64,000 bases of DNA. It comes from Streptomyces echinatus (GTDB lineage Bacteria; Actinomycetota; Actinomycetes; Streptomycetales; Streptomycetaceae). Location: NCBI RefSeq assembly GCF_014203595.1, contig NZ_JACHJK010000006.1:310001-374000 (forward strand). The letters are read 5' to 3'. The position numbers were made by a program, and so were the translations under genes. Under the pieces are notes generated by a model, which was given only the letters and a program-made list of their open reading frames with translations, did no database searches and had not been told where the DNA came from. Below are positions 50,344 through 60,284 of the stretch, piece by piece (within the stretch, counting starts at the first letter, position 1; every line of letters starts with the position of its first letter).

Positions 50344-50449
50344 GCCTCGCGCAAGCACGCCGCCCGGCGCCGCCGTCACCGTCGTCGCCGGGGGAGGCCG
50401 CGAGCACGGTCACCCTCGGGCGCGAGCACCTCACCCTCGGACGGTGCGT

Positions 50450-50647
50450 GGCGGCGCCTAACAGCACGGCCTCGGAGTCGAACTCCAGCCCCGGGCAGTG
50501 CCGTGGCACCCGGTCCACCAGCTGGGCCGCGACGTCGTGCACCGCCCGGAGGTGGGCCACCGGCCGGGGCGGGGCGGCGACCCGCTCCAGCAGACGGACG
50601 GCCCGCGCCGGCAGGGGGCGCAGGGGCGGATCCGTGAGGTCGTCCAT
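50450..50647 (-). pseudogene. Truncated HD-domain phosphohydrolase gene
   Basis: From ATG 50647 the frame reads MDDLTDPPLRPLPARAV, then RLLERVAAPPRPVAHLRAVHD and VLLGAATH, a clear match to the start of HD-domain phosphohydrolases (family form: RHLRLVHD ... GAATHDIGK). The sequence leaves the family after GAATH, just before the catalytic Asp, and becomes arginine-rich, so the active site is lost. It contains a TTA Leu codon (bldA-type), rare in Streptomyces. The remaining intergenic DNA of 50344-50993 shows no other gene. Confidence 0.65.
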
Positions 50648-50993
50648 CGCCGTCGACGCTGTGCCGGAGGCTGTCACCGTGCCAGGGTGATCACCGGCGC
50701 GCGGCCCGCCGGAGAGCCGACCGGAACACCCGCCACGACAGCGCCCTCGTACGCCGCCGGCGCGTCGGACGCCCGCTGCCCGGCCTCGCCCGTCCCGGCT
50801 TCCGGCGGGCCGGACGCGTGCGGCCAAGAGACGGGCATCGCCGCCCCGTCCGCCGGATGGCGGCGCCGGATCGGCGGGCCGACGATGGTCTCGTGGGGCA
50901 CGGCCGCCGCCGCGACGCCGGCGTCGTCCGAGGCCGCCGGGGGACGGAGGCCGGCCCCGGCCGCGGTCAGCGGCCGGAAGGGAGGACACCGTC

Positions 50994-51350
50994 ATGCTGG
51001 AAGTGAAGGCGGTCGACAAGCCGGACGAACGGCGCGACTTCCCCCGCGGCCACCTCGAAGCGCTCCACCTGACCGGGCTCGACTTCGCGGTGGGCACCTT
51101 CGAACCGGGCTGGCGCTGGTCGGAGTCCGTGGCACCGATCGCGGGAACGGCGAGCTGCATGGTCCACCACAACGGATACGTCGTGCAGGGACGGATGCAC
51201 CTCCGCATGGACGACGGCGGAGAGGGTGAGGTCGGCCCGGGCGACGTCTTCGTGTGCCCGCCCGGCCACGACGCCTGGGTGGTCGGGGACGAGCAGGTCG
51301 TGCTCTACGACTTCGCCGGGACCATGGCGAACGAGTACGCGAGGAGTTGA
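50994..51350 (+). CDS. Cupin-domain protein
   Basis: 118-aa single cupin. Cupin motif 1 is degenerate, with MVHHNGYVVQGRMHLRMDDG near 58-77, and motif 2 is PGDVFVCPPGHDAWV near 82-96. GGGAGGA lies ten bases ahead of the ATG. The function is unknown; such small cupins occur as ligand-binding or isomerase-like proteins. Its stop codon region is a 20-bp tandem duplication, GAACGAGTACGCGAGGAGTT followed by a near copy. Confidence 0.8.
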   Translation: MLEVKAVDKPDERRDFPRGHLEALHLTGLDFAVGTFEPGWRWSESVAPIAGTASCMVHHNGYVVQGRMHLRMDDGGEGEVGPGDVFVCPPGHDAWVVGDEQVVLYDFAGTMANEYARS

Positions 51351-51478
51351 ACGAGTAGGCGAGGAGCCGGCCGTACGGCGGTCCGTCCGCCCGCTCCCTC
51401 ACCGGGCCGCACCGACCGCGGCCCGGTGGCCTGTCCGGGGCCCTCGCGGGCCGGCGGCCCCGGTGACCGCGATCCCCC

Positions 51479-52456
51479 TCAGTCGCCGAAGGTCCGCGCT
51501 CCCTCTTCCGCGAAGGCCACCGCGGCCGGGTGGCCGAACAGGCCGGGCAGCCCGCCGGTGTGGACGAAGACCGTCCGCTCGCCCGGGCGGACGTCGCCGT
51601 CCCGGACGGCCGCGTGAAGGCCGGCCAGCGCCCGGCCCGTGTAGGTCGGGTCCAGGACCAGGCCCTCGGTGCGGGCGGCCAGGCGGAGCGCCCGCGACAC
51701 CGCGTCGGTCAGGGCCGCGTAGCCGGCCCCCACCTGGTCCCGGCGCACCCGCAGCCGCCCCGCGTCGACCTCCTCCGTCGTGAGCGGCGCGGCGAACTCC
51801 GCCACCGCCGCGGCCGGGTCGGCCAGCGCGCCCACGTCGACACCGAGCACCGAACCGCCGCCCAGGGCCGCGACCAGACCGGCCATGGTGCCGCCCGAGC
51901 CCAGCGCGACCACCGCCGTGCGCAGGCCGGGAAGCTGCTCGCGCAGCTCCGTGCCGCAGCGCGCGTAGCCCCGGGCGCCCAGCACGCTGGAACCGCCGAA
52001 CGGGATCAGCGCCGGACGGGCACCGTCCGCCCGCAGCCGCGCGCCGACCTCGGCCGCCGCCCTGTCCAGCCCGGCCTGGTCCACCTCTCCGGCCCAGGCG
52101 AGCCGCGCCCCGAAGAGCCCGTCCAGGGCGAGGTTGCCGGAGCGCGAGACGCCCGGGGAACCGCGCAGGACGAGGACGACATCCAGCCCGAGCCGGGCAC
52201 CCGCGGCGGCGGTCAGCCGGGCGTGGTTGCTCTGCGGCGCCCCGGTCGTCACCAGTGTGTCCGCGCCCTCGGCGAGGGCCGCGCCCACCGTCCACTCCAG
52301 CTTGCGGATCTTGTTCCCGCCGCCGCCCGGGCCGGTCAGGTCGTCCCGTTTCACCCACAGGTCGTCCGGCCCGAGCCCGAGCGCGGCGGCCAGCCGCGGA
52401 GCCGGTTCGACGGGGGTGGGGAAGGTGCCCAGCGGCACGGGAGGGTGGTGGCTCAT
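51479..52456 (-). CDS. PLP enzyme, D-cysteine desulfhydrase/ACC deaminase family
   Basis: 325-aa fold type II PLP enzyme. The PLP Lys is in GPGGGGNKIRKLEW near residue 50, followed by GAPQSNHARLTAA (Asn/Ser of the active site) and the phosphate-binding GSGGTMAGL loop near 185. This pattern covers D-cysteine desulfhydrase (DcyD) and 1-aminocyclopropane-1-carboxylate deaminase; the residues alone do not decide. It breaks D-cysteine or similar amino acids to pyruvate and ammonia (with sulfide). Monocistronic. Confidence 0.88.
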   Translation of the reverse strand: MSHHPPVPLGTFPTPVEPAPRLAAALGLGPDDLWVKRDDLTGPGGGGNKIRKLEWTVGAALAEGADTLVTTGAPQSNHARLTAAAGARLGLDVVLVLRGSPGVSRSGNLALDGLFGARLAWAGEVDQAGLDRAAAEVGARLRADGARPALIPFGGSSVLGARGYARCGTELREQLPGLRTAVVALGSGGTMAGLVAALGGGSVLGVDVGALADPAAAVAEFAAPLTTEEVDAGRLRVRRDQVGAGYAALTDAVSRALRLAARTEGLVLDPTYTGRALAGLHAAVRDGDVRPGERTVFVHTGGLPGLFGHPAAVAFAEEGARTFGD

Positions 52457-52541
52457 GGCGAGGTCCTCGGGTCGGTGGCCGGCCGGGTGCGGCCGGCGTC
52501 ACGCCCAGTCGATCATGGCAGGGCGCCCGGCGTCCCGTGTG

Positions 52542-53890
52542 TCACACCGGCAGCAGGCGGGCGATGAGCGCGCCGAGCTGCCGGGCCGTGCGGCACTCGT
52601 GCATCGCGACGAGGCCGGCGTAGGCGGGCGCGGCCGAGTCGCCGGTGCCCCAGCGGTCCCGCGGCTCGGGGTTCAGCCAGTAGACGCGCCGGGCCTGCCG
52701 GGCGACCTCGCGCACGGCGTGGAGGTTCGGGTCGCTCATGTTCGTGCGTGCGTCTCCGAGGACGAACACCGTCGTCCGCGGGCCGACCGCACCGCCGTAC
52801 CGCTCGGCGAACTCGCCCAGCGCCACGCCGTAGTCGCTGCTGCCGTGCCAGCCGGTGAGCGTGGCCTCGGCACGGATCCGGGCGCCGAGGCCGTCGGGGT
52901 CGGCGCGGCCGTGGTCGAGCAGGCCGGTCACCTCGTCGAGCCGGTTGACGAAGGCGAACACGCGGACCTTGCTGAACTGGTCGTGCAGGGCCTGCACGAG
53001 GAGCATGGTGAAGTCCGAGAAGCCGGAGACCGAGCCGGACACGTCGCACAGCAGCACCAGTTCGGGGCGGACCGGGCGGCGCCGGCGCAGCACCGGCCGC
53101 ATCGGCACCCCGCCGGTGGACAGCGACGAGCGCAGGGTGCGCCGGAGGTCGACCGTGCCGCGCGCGGCCCGGCGGCGGCGCGCGGCGAGCCGGGTGGCCA
53201 GCTTGCGCGCCAGCGGCGCCACGGCCCGGCGCAGCTCCGTGAGCTGGTCCCGGTTCGCGAACAGGAAGTCGACCCGGTCGGCGGTCGGCCGGACACCCCG
53301 CCGCGCGATCTCGTCCCGCCCGCGCCGCTCCGCCACCCGGCGCCGCGCCTCCGCTGCGACCATCCGCCGGAACTCCTCGATCCGGCCCCGGATCTCGTCG
53401 TCGAGGAGCCGGTCCGCGAACCCCGCGCCGCTGCCGTCCCGGCCCCGGACATCGGCCCGCACCCGGGCCAGCAGGGTCTGCGGACGCAGCCGGTCCAGGG
53501 TCTGGTACGCCGACCAGCCGTCCGAGCCCGGTGAACTCCCGTACCCGCCCATGCCGTCGACCGCCTCCGCCGCCAACCGGGCCATCAGCGCCCGGTCGTC
53601 GGCGGCCAGCGCCTCGGCGAGCCGGTCGCGCAGGGTCTCCCGGTCCAGGGGCGCCTCCCGCGGACCGCCGACCCCCCGCGGGAAGTACAGGTCGAAGACC
53701 GAGTCGAACAGGGCGCGTTGGCCGGGTCCGTGCAGCAGCGTCGCGGCCAGCCCTTCGCGCAGCAGCTCCCGGTCCGCGAGGCCCAGCGCCTCCACCGCGC
53801 GGGCCGCGTCCACGGTCTCCCCGGTGCCGATCCGCACCCCGTGCCCGCGCAGCGCGCCGACCAGGCCCGTGATCCGCTCGGCGACGGCGG

Positions 53891-53894
<4 letters not shown>
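52542..53894 (-). CDS. VWA-domain protein (CoxE-like), partner of MoxR
   Basis: 450-aa protein with an N-terminal helical region and a C-terminal von Willebrand A domain (about 270-440). The MIDAS motif reads CDVSGSVSG (DxSxS), with a distal Thr/Asp in GDARTNMSDP. It starts at GTG 53894 and overlaps the MoxR gene by GTGA. MoxR plus VWA pairs act as chaperone/metal-insertion machines for other proteins, for example in CO dehydrogenase maturation. The client is not evident here. Confidence 0.9.
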
Positions 53895-54748
<854 letters not shown>

Positions 54749-54825
54749 CGGGGCCTCCGGCGGTTCGGGGAGCAGGGTCCGGGGTCGGACGGGTCCGACT
54801 TATATCTAAGCGCTTGTTCAGCGCC

Positions 54826-54870
54826 CGCGCCACGGTATACACCGATCGGTTTCTTTCGTGGCGCGCCACG
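54826..54870. promoter_or_regulatory. Nested palindromes between MoxR and TetR genes
   Basis: CGTGGCGCGCCACG (54857-54870) is a perfect 14-bp palindrome; CGCGCCACG (54826-54834) repeats its half; CCGATCGG (54842-54849) lies between. These are typical TetR operator shapes and lie within 60 bp of the TetR start. Confidence 0.6.
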
Positions 54871-54883
54871 GTAACCTCGTCCC

Positions 54884-55474
54884 ATGGCCACCACAGAGAG
54901 GCAGCCGGGGAAGGCGTCCCCGCGTGACCGGCTGCTCGACGCCGCCGCCCGGCTCTCCTACCAGGACGGCGTCTCCGTCGGCATCGAGGCGCTGTGCCGG
55001 GCGGCGGGTGTGTCCAAGCGGTCGATGTACCAGCTGTTCGACAGCAAGGACGCGATGCTGGCCGCGAGCCTGGAGCGGCGCATCCCCTGGTACGAGGCCC
55101 AGCTCGCCCACCCCGACCCCGGCTCGGCGACCCCGCGCGAGCGCATCCTGTACGTCTTCGAACAGCTGGCGCGGGCCTCCCTGGACGCCGGCTACCACGG
55201 CTGCCCCTATCTGGCGGTGCTGGTCGAGCTGAAGGACCCGGAGCATCCGGCGAGCGTGGTCGCCCGCGGGGTCAAGGAGGCGCTGGCGGCCCGTTTCCGT
55301 ACCGAGGCGGAGCAGGGCGGGGCCCGCGAGCCCGAGCTGCTCGCCCGCCAGCTGGTGCTGGTCTTCGACGGCGCCAGCGCCCGGGCCGGCGCCGGGGTGG
55401 AGCGCCTGGACGACGGCCTCGTCATGGCGACGGTGACCGCGCTCCTGGACGCGGCCGGCGTGCGCCAGGCGTAG
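54884..55474 (+). CDS. TetR-family transcriptional regulator
   Basis: 196-aa regulator. The N-terminal helix-turn-helix region (about residues 13-58) reads RLLDAAARLSYQDGVSVGIEALCRAAGVSKRSMYQLFDSKD, the TetR_N signature; the C-terminal ligand domain has YHGCPYL. ATG 54884 is preceded by CCTCGTCCC context without a strong SD. It is divergent from the MoxR/VWA operon, and the palindromes between suggest it controls both. A GC hairpin near 55478-55531 may end its transcript. Confidence 0.9.
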   Translation: MATTERQPGKASPRDRLLDAAARLSYQDGVSVGIEALCRAAGVSKRSMYQLFDSKDAMLAASLERRIPWYEAQLAHPDPGSATPRERILYVFEQLARASLDAGYHGCPYLAVLVELKDPEHPASVVARGVKEALAARFRTEAEQGGAREPELLARQLVLVFDGASARAGAGVERLDDGLVMATVTALLDAAGVRQA

Positions 55475-55684
55475 GAGTGCCGGGGCGCCGGGGTGCCGGA
55501 CCGCTGTGCCGCGGGGCGCCTCCGGGGCACTGAGACAGGTGGCGTGGCGGTAGCTCCCCGACGGGTGACCTCGGGGATTCCCGGAACACCACCCCCCCGC
55601 GAAGGCACGGGCCGCCGGCGCAGCGCCCCCCGTCCGGGTCACCACAACGCGCCGACCCGCTCGGCCGCCCGGTGGAATGGATCC

Positions 55685-56365
55685 GTGACCGCGCCCCCGG
55701 ACGACTGCCTCGCGCGCAACGAATGGATCTGCGGCGCCTATCTGAGCACGCGTCGGCAGATCCTGTTCGACGCGGTGGTCCAGCACCTCCAGCTGACCCT
55801 CCTGTCGGTGCTGATCGCCCTGGTCGTCGCGCTGCCCCTCGCGGTACTGGCCCGCCGCTGGGGCTGGGCGGCCGGCCCGGTCCTCGCCGTGACGACCGTC
55901 CTCTACACGATCCCGTCGCTGGCGATGTTCTCCCTGCTCCTGCCCCTCTACGGCCTCTCGGCCGCCCTGGTCGTCGCCGGGCTCGTGCTGTACTCGCTCA
56001 CCCTGCTCGTGCGGAACATCCTCGCGGGCCTGCGCGCGGTCCCGGAGGAGACCCGGCAGGCCGCGCGCGGCCTCGGCTACGGCCCCGTACGCCTGCTGCT
56101 CACCGTGGAGCTGCCGCTCGCCCTGCCCGCCGCGATGGCCGGCCTGCGCATCGCCACCGTCTCGGCGGTCTCCCTGGTCACGGTCGGCGCGATCGTCGGA
56201 TTCGGCGGGCTCGGCAACCTCATCTACGCGGGCATGAACACCTACTTCAAGGCCCAGGTGCTCACCGCGTCCGTGCTGTGCGTGCTGATCGCCTTCGCCG
56301 CCGACCTGCTCCTGCTGGGCGTGCAGCGGCTGCTCACGCCCTGGACCAGGGCGGCCCGGACATGA
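55685..56365 (+). CDS. Osmoprotectant ABC transporter permease 1 (OpuCB-like)
   Basis: 226-aa permease with five or six helices and the ProW/OpuC motif EETRQAARGLGYGPVRLLLTVELPLALPAAMAG (in the EAA region). GTG 55685 gives VTAPPDDC. Overlaps the second permease gene by ATGA. With it and the binding protein it takes up betaine, choline or similar compatible solutes. Confidence 0.92.
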   Translation: MTAPPDDCLARNEWICGAYLSTRRQILFDAVVQHLQLTLLSVLIALVVALPLAVLARRWGWAAGPVLAVTTVLYTIPSLAMFSLLLPLYGLSAALVVAGLVLYSLTLLVRNILAGLRAVPEETRQAARGLGYGPVRLLLTVELPLALPAAMAGLRIATVSAVSLVTVGAIVGFGGLGNLIYAGMNTYFKAQVLTASVLCVLIAFAADLLLLGVQRLLTPWTRAART

Positions 56366-57033
56366 GCACCCTCGCCGCGAGCTGGGACTGGCTCACCGAC
56401 CCCGCGCACTGGTCGGGCGACGACGGCATCCGGCACCGGCTGCTCCAGCACCTGCTGCTCACCGTCGTCTGCCTGCTGCTGAGCTGTCTGATCGCCCTGC
56501 CCGTCGCCCTCGTCCTCGGCCACCTCGGCAAGGGCGGCGCGCTCGCCGTGAACCTCTCCAACGTCGGCCGGGCCGTCCCCACCTTCGCCGTCCTGGTGCT
56601 GCTCCTGCTGACCCCCGTCGGGAGATGGGGCGAGGGGCCCACGGTGGTCGCCCTGGTGCTGTTCGCCGTACCGCCCCTGCTCACCAACGCCTACGTCGGC
56701 ATGCGCGAGGTCGACCGGGGCGTCGTCCAGGCCGCCCGGGGCATGGGGATGACCGGCCGGCAGCTGCTGTTCCGCGTGGAACTGCCCCTTGCCCTGCCCC
56801 TGCTGCTGAACGGGGTGCGGATCGCCGCCGTCCAGCTCGTCGCCACCGCCACCATCGCCGCGCTCGCGGGCGGCGGCGGACTCGGCCGGATCATCACGGC
56901 GGGCTTCAACCTGGCCAGCACGCCCATGGTGGTCGCGGGCGCGCTCCTCGTGGCCGTGTTCGCGCTGCTCGTCGAGGGCGTCTTCGAGGTCGCCGAGCGC
57001 CTGGTGCCCAGGTGGGCCCGGGGCGGCCGGTGA
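56362..57033 (+). CDS. Osmoprotectant ABC transporter permease 2 (OpuCD-like)
   Basis: 223-aa permease, five or six helices, with the EAA-type loop DRGVVQAARGMGMTGRQLLFRVELPLALPLLLNG. ATG 56362 lies in the stop of permease 1; its own stop overlaps the binding-protein start (GTGA). The three genes are translationally coupled. Confidence 0.92.
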   Translation: MSTLAASWDWLTDPAHWSGDDGIRHRLLQHLLLTVVCLLLSCLIALPVALVLGHLGKGGALAVNLSNVGRAVPTFAVLVLLLLTPVGRWGEGPTVVALVLFAVPPLLTNAYVGMREVDRGVVQAARGMGMTGRQLLFRVELPLALPLLLNGVRIAAVQLVATATIAALAGGGGLGRIITAGFNLASTPMVVAGALLVAVFALLVEGVFEVAERLVPRWARGGR

Positions 57034-57971
57034 GGGGCCGCACCGCGGCGACGGCGGCCGCGCTGCTCGCCCTCACCGCCTGCTCCACCGGCCCCTCCCT
57101 GGAGAACCGGGGCCAGGTCACCGCGTCCCCGGGCGACAGCCACCACCTGACCATCGGCTCGGCCGGCTTCACCCAGAGCGACCTGCTCGCCCAGATGTAC
57201 GCGCAGCTGCTGAACCAGGCCGGGTACCGGACGTCGATCCTCACGGTCGCCAACCGGGAGCTGTACGAACCGGCCCTGGAATCGGGCCAGATCGACGTCG
57301 TACCGGAGTACGCGGCCACCTTCGCCGACTGGCTCGACGCCAAGTCCCACGGCGCCGGCGCGAAACCCGTCGGCTCCCCCGACCTCGACGCCACCATGAA
57401 GGCCCTGCGGAGCCTCGCCACGCCCCGCGGCCTCACGGTCCTGCCGCCCGGCCGCGCGGTCGACCAGAACGCCTTCGCGGTGAGCGCCGGCTACGCCCGT
57501 GAGCACAACCTCAAGACCCTCAGCGACCTGGGCGCCTCGAAGCTGAAGGTGCGGCTCGCCGCCGGCGACGAGTGCGTGCAACGGCCGTACTGCGCGCCGG
57601 GCCTGAAGAAGGTGTACGGCATCGACATCACCGGGATCGACCCCAAGGGCGTCGGCACCACCCAGGCCAAGCGGGCCGTGCAGGACGGCCGGGACCAGAT
57701 GGTGCTGACCACCACCACGGACGCCACCCTCGACCGGTTCGGCCTGGTCCTGCTCGCCGACGACAGGCATCTGCAGAACGCCGACTACGTCGTCCCGGTC
57801 GTCAACCGCTCCCGCGCGGGCAGCGAGCGCGTGGCCGGGGCGCTGAACAGACTCAACCACGTCCTGACGACCGAGGACCTGGCGCGGCTCGGCCGGGAGG
57901 TCGACGACTGGCGCCGGCTGCCCGCCGACGTGGCCCGGACCTACCTCAGGGACAAGGGCCTGCTGAAGTGA
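57030..57971 (+). CDS. Osmoprotectant-binding lipoprotein (OpuCC-like)
   Basis: 313-aa lipoprotein with lipobox LTAC near residue 19 and a type II binding fold (IGSAGFTQSDLLAQMYAQLL, then VVPEYAATFADW, DLGA and the late VVPVVNRSRAGS). GTG 57030 overlaps permease 2. It is the last gene on the plus strand; the ATPase gene is convergent, starting at 59132 and ending 6 bp from this stop. Confidence 0.92.
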   Translation: MRGRTAATAAALLALTACSTGPSLENRGQVTASPGDSHHLTIGSAGFTQSDLLAQMYAQLLNQAGYRTSILTVANRELYEPALESGQIDVVPEYAATFADWLDAKSHGAGAKPVGSPDLDATMKALRSLATPRGLTVLPPGRAVDQNAFAVSAGYAREHNLKTLSDLGASKLKVRLAAGDECVQRPYCAPGLKKVYGIDITGIDPKGVGTTQAKRAVQDGRDQMVLTTTTDATLDRFGLVLLADDRHLQNADYVVPVVNRSRAGSERVAGALNRLNHVLTTEDLARLGREVDDWRRLPADVARTYLRDKGLLK

Positions 57972-57977
57972 TCCACG

Positions 57978-59132
57978 TCAGGCGTCGGACACCGAGTCGA
58001 AGCCGGCCTGCCCCCGCGTCACGCCCCGCGCGTCCGCGTCCACCGAGCGGCGCAGCGCCTCGTGCAGCTTCGCCGGGGTGAGCACACCGAGGAACCGCGC
58101 GCCGTCCAGTACGGCGACCCACCCGGCGTCGTGCTGGAGCATCACCCCGAAGGCCTGCTTCAGCGGCGCGCCCACCGGCACCCAGGAGGTCATCCGGTGC
58201 ACGAGGTCCCCGACCGTGCCGCCCGCCGCCAGCTCGTCGACGCCGGCCCAGCCGCGCAGCGCACCGTCCGGGTCCAGGACCACCGTCCACCGCGCGCCCT
58301 CGGCCCGCAGCCGCTCCACGGCCCGTGCGGCGGGCTCGTCCGCGCGGGCCACGGGCGGCTGCTCCAGATCGTCCGGCTCGATCTCGGTCACCGACAGCCG
58401 CTTCAGCCCCCGGTCGGCGCCCACGAAACCGGCGACGTACGGGGTGGCGGGCGCGCCGAGCACCGCGCCGGGCGTGTCGAACTGCTCGATGCGGCCCTGC
58501 CCGTACACGGCGATGCGGTCGCCGAGCCGGACGGCCTCCTCGATGTCGTGCGTGACCAGCAGCACGGTCTTGCGCACCGCCGCCTGCATGCGCAGGAACT
58601 CGTCCTGCAACTGCTCGCGCACCACCGGGTCGACCGCGCCGAACGGCTCGTCCATCAGCAGCACCGGCGGGTCCGCGGCCAGCGCCCGGGCGACGCCGAC
58701 CCGCTGCCGCTGCCCGCCCGAGAGCTGCTCCGGGTAGCGGGGCCCGTACGTCCCCGGGTCCAGGCCCACCAGATCCAGCAGTTCGGCCGCCCGGGCCCGC
58801 GCCTTCCCCCGCTTCCAGCCGAGCAGCGCGGGCACGGTCGCGGTGTTGTCCAGGACGGTGCGGTGGGGGAAGAGGCCCACCTGCTGGATGACGTAGCCGA
58901 TGCGGCGGCGCAGCCGCACCGGGTCCAGGGTCGCGATGTCCTCGTCGCCGACGAAGATCCGGCCGGCGGTCGGCTCGATGAGCCGGTTCACCATCATCAT
59001 GGTGGTCGTCTTGCCGCATCCGGACGGCCCGACGAGGGTGACCAGTTCCCCCTCGGACACCTCGAAGGAAAGGTCGTCCACGGCCGTCGTACCGTCCGGA
59101 TACCGCTTGCTGACCTGCTCGAACCGGATCAT
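57978..59132 (-). CDS. Osmoprotectant ABC transporter ATPase with CBS domains (OpuCA-like)
   Basis: 384-aa ATP-binding protein. Walker A GPSGCGKTT, Q-loop QQVGLFPH, signature LSGGQRQRVGVARAL, Walker B LLMDEPFGAVDP and switch His VTHDIEEA are present in the first 240 residues, and two CBS domains fill the C-terminal third, which in OpuA/OpuC sense ionic strength. It is on the opposite strand from its permeases and binding protein, tail to tail. Confidence 0.93.
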   Translation of the reverse strand: MIRFEQVSKRYPDGTTAVDDLSFEVSEGELVTLVGPSGCGKTTTMMMVNRLIEPTAGRIFVGDEDIATLDPVRLRRRIGYVIQQVGLFPHRTVLDNTATVPALLGWKRGKARARAAELLDLVGLDPGTYGPRYPEQLSGGQRQRVGVARALAADPPVLLMDEPFGAVDPVVREQLQDEFLRMQAAVRKTVLLVTHDIEEAVRLGDRIAVYGQGRIEQFDTPGAVLGAPATPYVAGFVGADRGLKRLSVTEIEPDDLEQPPVARADEPAARAVERLRAEGARWTVVLDPDGALRGWAGVDELAAGGTVGDLVHRMTSWVPVGAPLKQAFGVMLQHDAGWVAVLDGARFLGVLTPAKLHEALRRSVDADARGVTRGQAGFDSVSDA

Positions 59133-59200
59133 TCCCCCACGCTACGGCAGGGGGCCCCGGGCCTCATCCCGCCGTGCCCCGACCGGCGGACGCCGGGCGG

Positions 59201-60202
59201 TCAGCGCCCGGCCGTCAGCACGATCTTGCCGTACTGCGCGCCCGCCTCCATGTACCGGTGGGCCTCCACCACGTCCTCCAGCGGGAAGGTGCGGTCGACC
59301 ACCGGGCGCAGGGAGCCGGTGCGCAGCCCGGAGTCGACGAAGGCGACGGCGCGGCGCATCCGTTCGGGGATCGCCAGGACCTCGCGGGTCACGGTGTACG
59401 TGCGCATGTTCAGCGCGGGCATCCCCAGGTCGAACCCGGGGAACGGGGTGGGCTCACCGCTCTGCATCCCCCACAGCAGCAGCGTCCCGCCCGCGGCCAC
59501 GGCCCTGCCCAGCTCCAGCACGCCCGGTCCCGCGACGGCGTCGAGGACCAGCTCGGCGCCCCGGCCGGCGGTCAGCTCCAGCACCCGGCCGGCCACGTCC
59601 TCCTCGTCGGAGACGATCACGTCGGCGGCGCCGTCGTCCAGCAGGCGCTGCCGCTTGGCGGGGGTCCGGGTGACGGCGACGGGCGTGGCGCCGAGCCGGT
59701 TCGCCGTCTGGATCGCGGCGAGACCGAGGCTGCTGGACGCCGCGTTCACGACGACCACGTCACCGGCCCGGACGCCGTCGACCTCCACCATCGCGCCGTA
59801 CGCCGTCAGGTACGGCATCCAGACCGCGGCGCCGGTGACCGGGTCCACCTCGGGGGACCGGGGGAGCAGCGCGGACGCGGGCACGAGCGCGCGTTCGGCG
59901 TACACGCCGTAGTCGTTGTGCGAGAAGCTCGGGACGACGCTGACCGGCTGGCCGGGGGCGACGGTGGTCACCCCGGGGCCGACGGCCTCCACCACGCCCG
60001 CCGCCTCGTTGCCGAGCCGGGACGGGAACCGCTTGACCGGGTCGATGTACCGGCCGCCGCGGAACAGTCCGTCGGCCCGGTTCACGCCGATCGCCTCGAT
60101 GCGCAGGCGCACCTCGCCGGGACCCGGCTCGCCCGGCTCCAGATCCTCCAGCCGCAGCACCTCGGGCCCGCCGGTCTCGTGGAACCGCACCGTCTTCGCC
60201 AT
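59201..60202 (-). CDS. Zinc-independent quinone oxidoreductase-like dehydrogenase (MDR)
   Basis: 333-aa medium-chain dehydrogenase. The GroES-like N-half has GNEAAGVVEAVGPGV and the Rossmann motif is ASSSLGLAAIQ (AxxxGxxxxQ), as in NADPH quinone reductases; the Cys/His zinc ligands of alcohol dehydrogenases are absent. ATG 60202 follows GGGGGAGTTGAC. A divergent promoter region of about 80 bp with a TACGAA dyad separates it from the lut genes. The substrate is unknown. Confidence 0.9.
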   Translation of the reverse strand: MAKTVRFHETGGPEVLRLEDLEPGEPGPGEVRLRIEAIGVNRADGLFRGGRYIDPVKRFPSRLGNEAAGVVEAVGPGVTTVAPGQPVSVVPSFSHNDYGVYAERALVPASALLPRSPEVDPVTGAAVWMPYLTAYGAMVEVDGVRAGDVVVVNAASSSLGLAAIQTANRLGATPVAVTRTPAKRQRLLDDGAADVIVSDEEDVAGRVLELTAGRGAELVLDAVAGPGVLELGRAVAAGGTLLLWGMQSGEPTPFPGFDLGMPALNMRTYTVTREVLAIPERMRRAVAFVDSGLRTGSLRPVVDRTFPLEDVVEAHRYMEAGAQYGKIVLTAGR

Positions 60203-60268
60203 GTCAACTCCCCCTGTCCCTAAGGTGATCACGGACCACTCTGCGGGAAAGTACGATGACTGTCAAAC

Positions 60269-60284
60269 TACGAAGAGATTCGTA
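60269..60284. promoter_or_regulatory. TACGAA-GAGA-TTCGTA dyad
   Basis: A perfect 6-bp inverted repeat with a 4-bp spacer, immediately after the lutC stop and 67 bp upstream of the quinone oxidoreductase start. It could be an operator of that gene or a small terminator of the lut operon. Confidence 0.45.
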
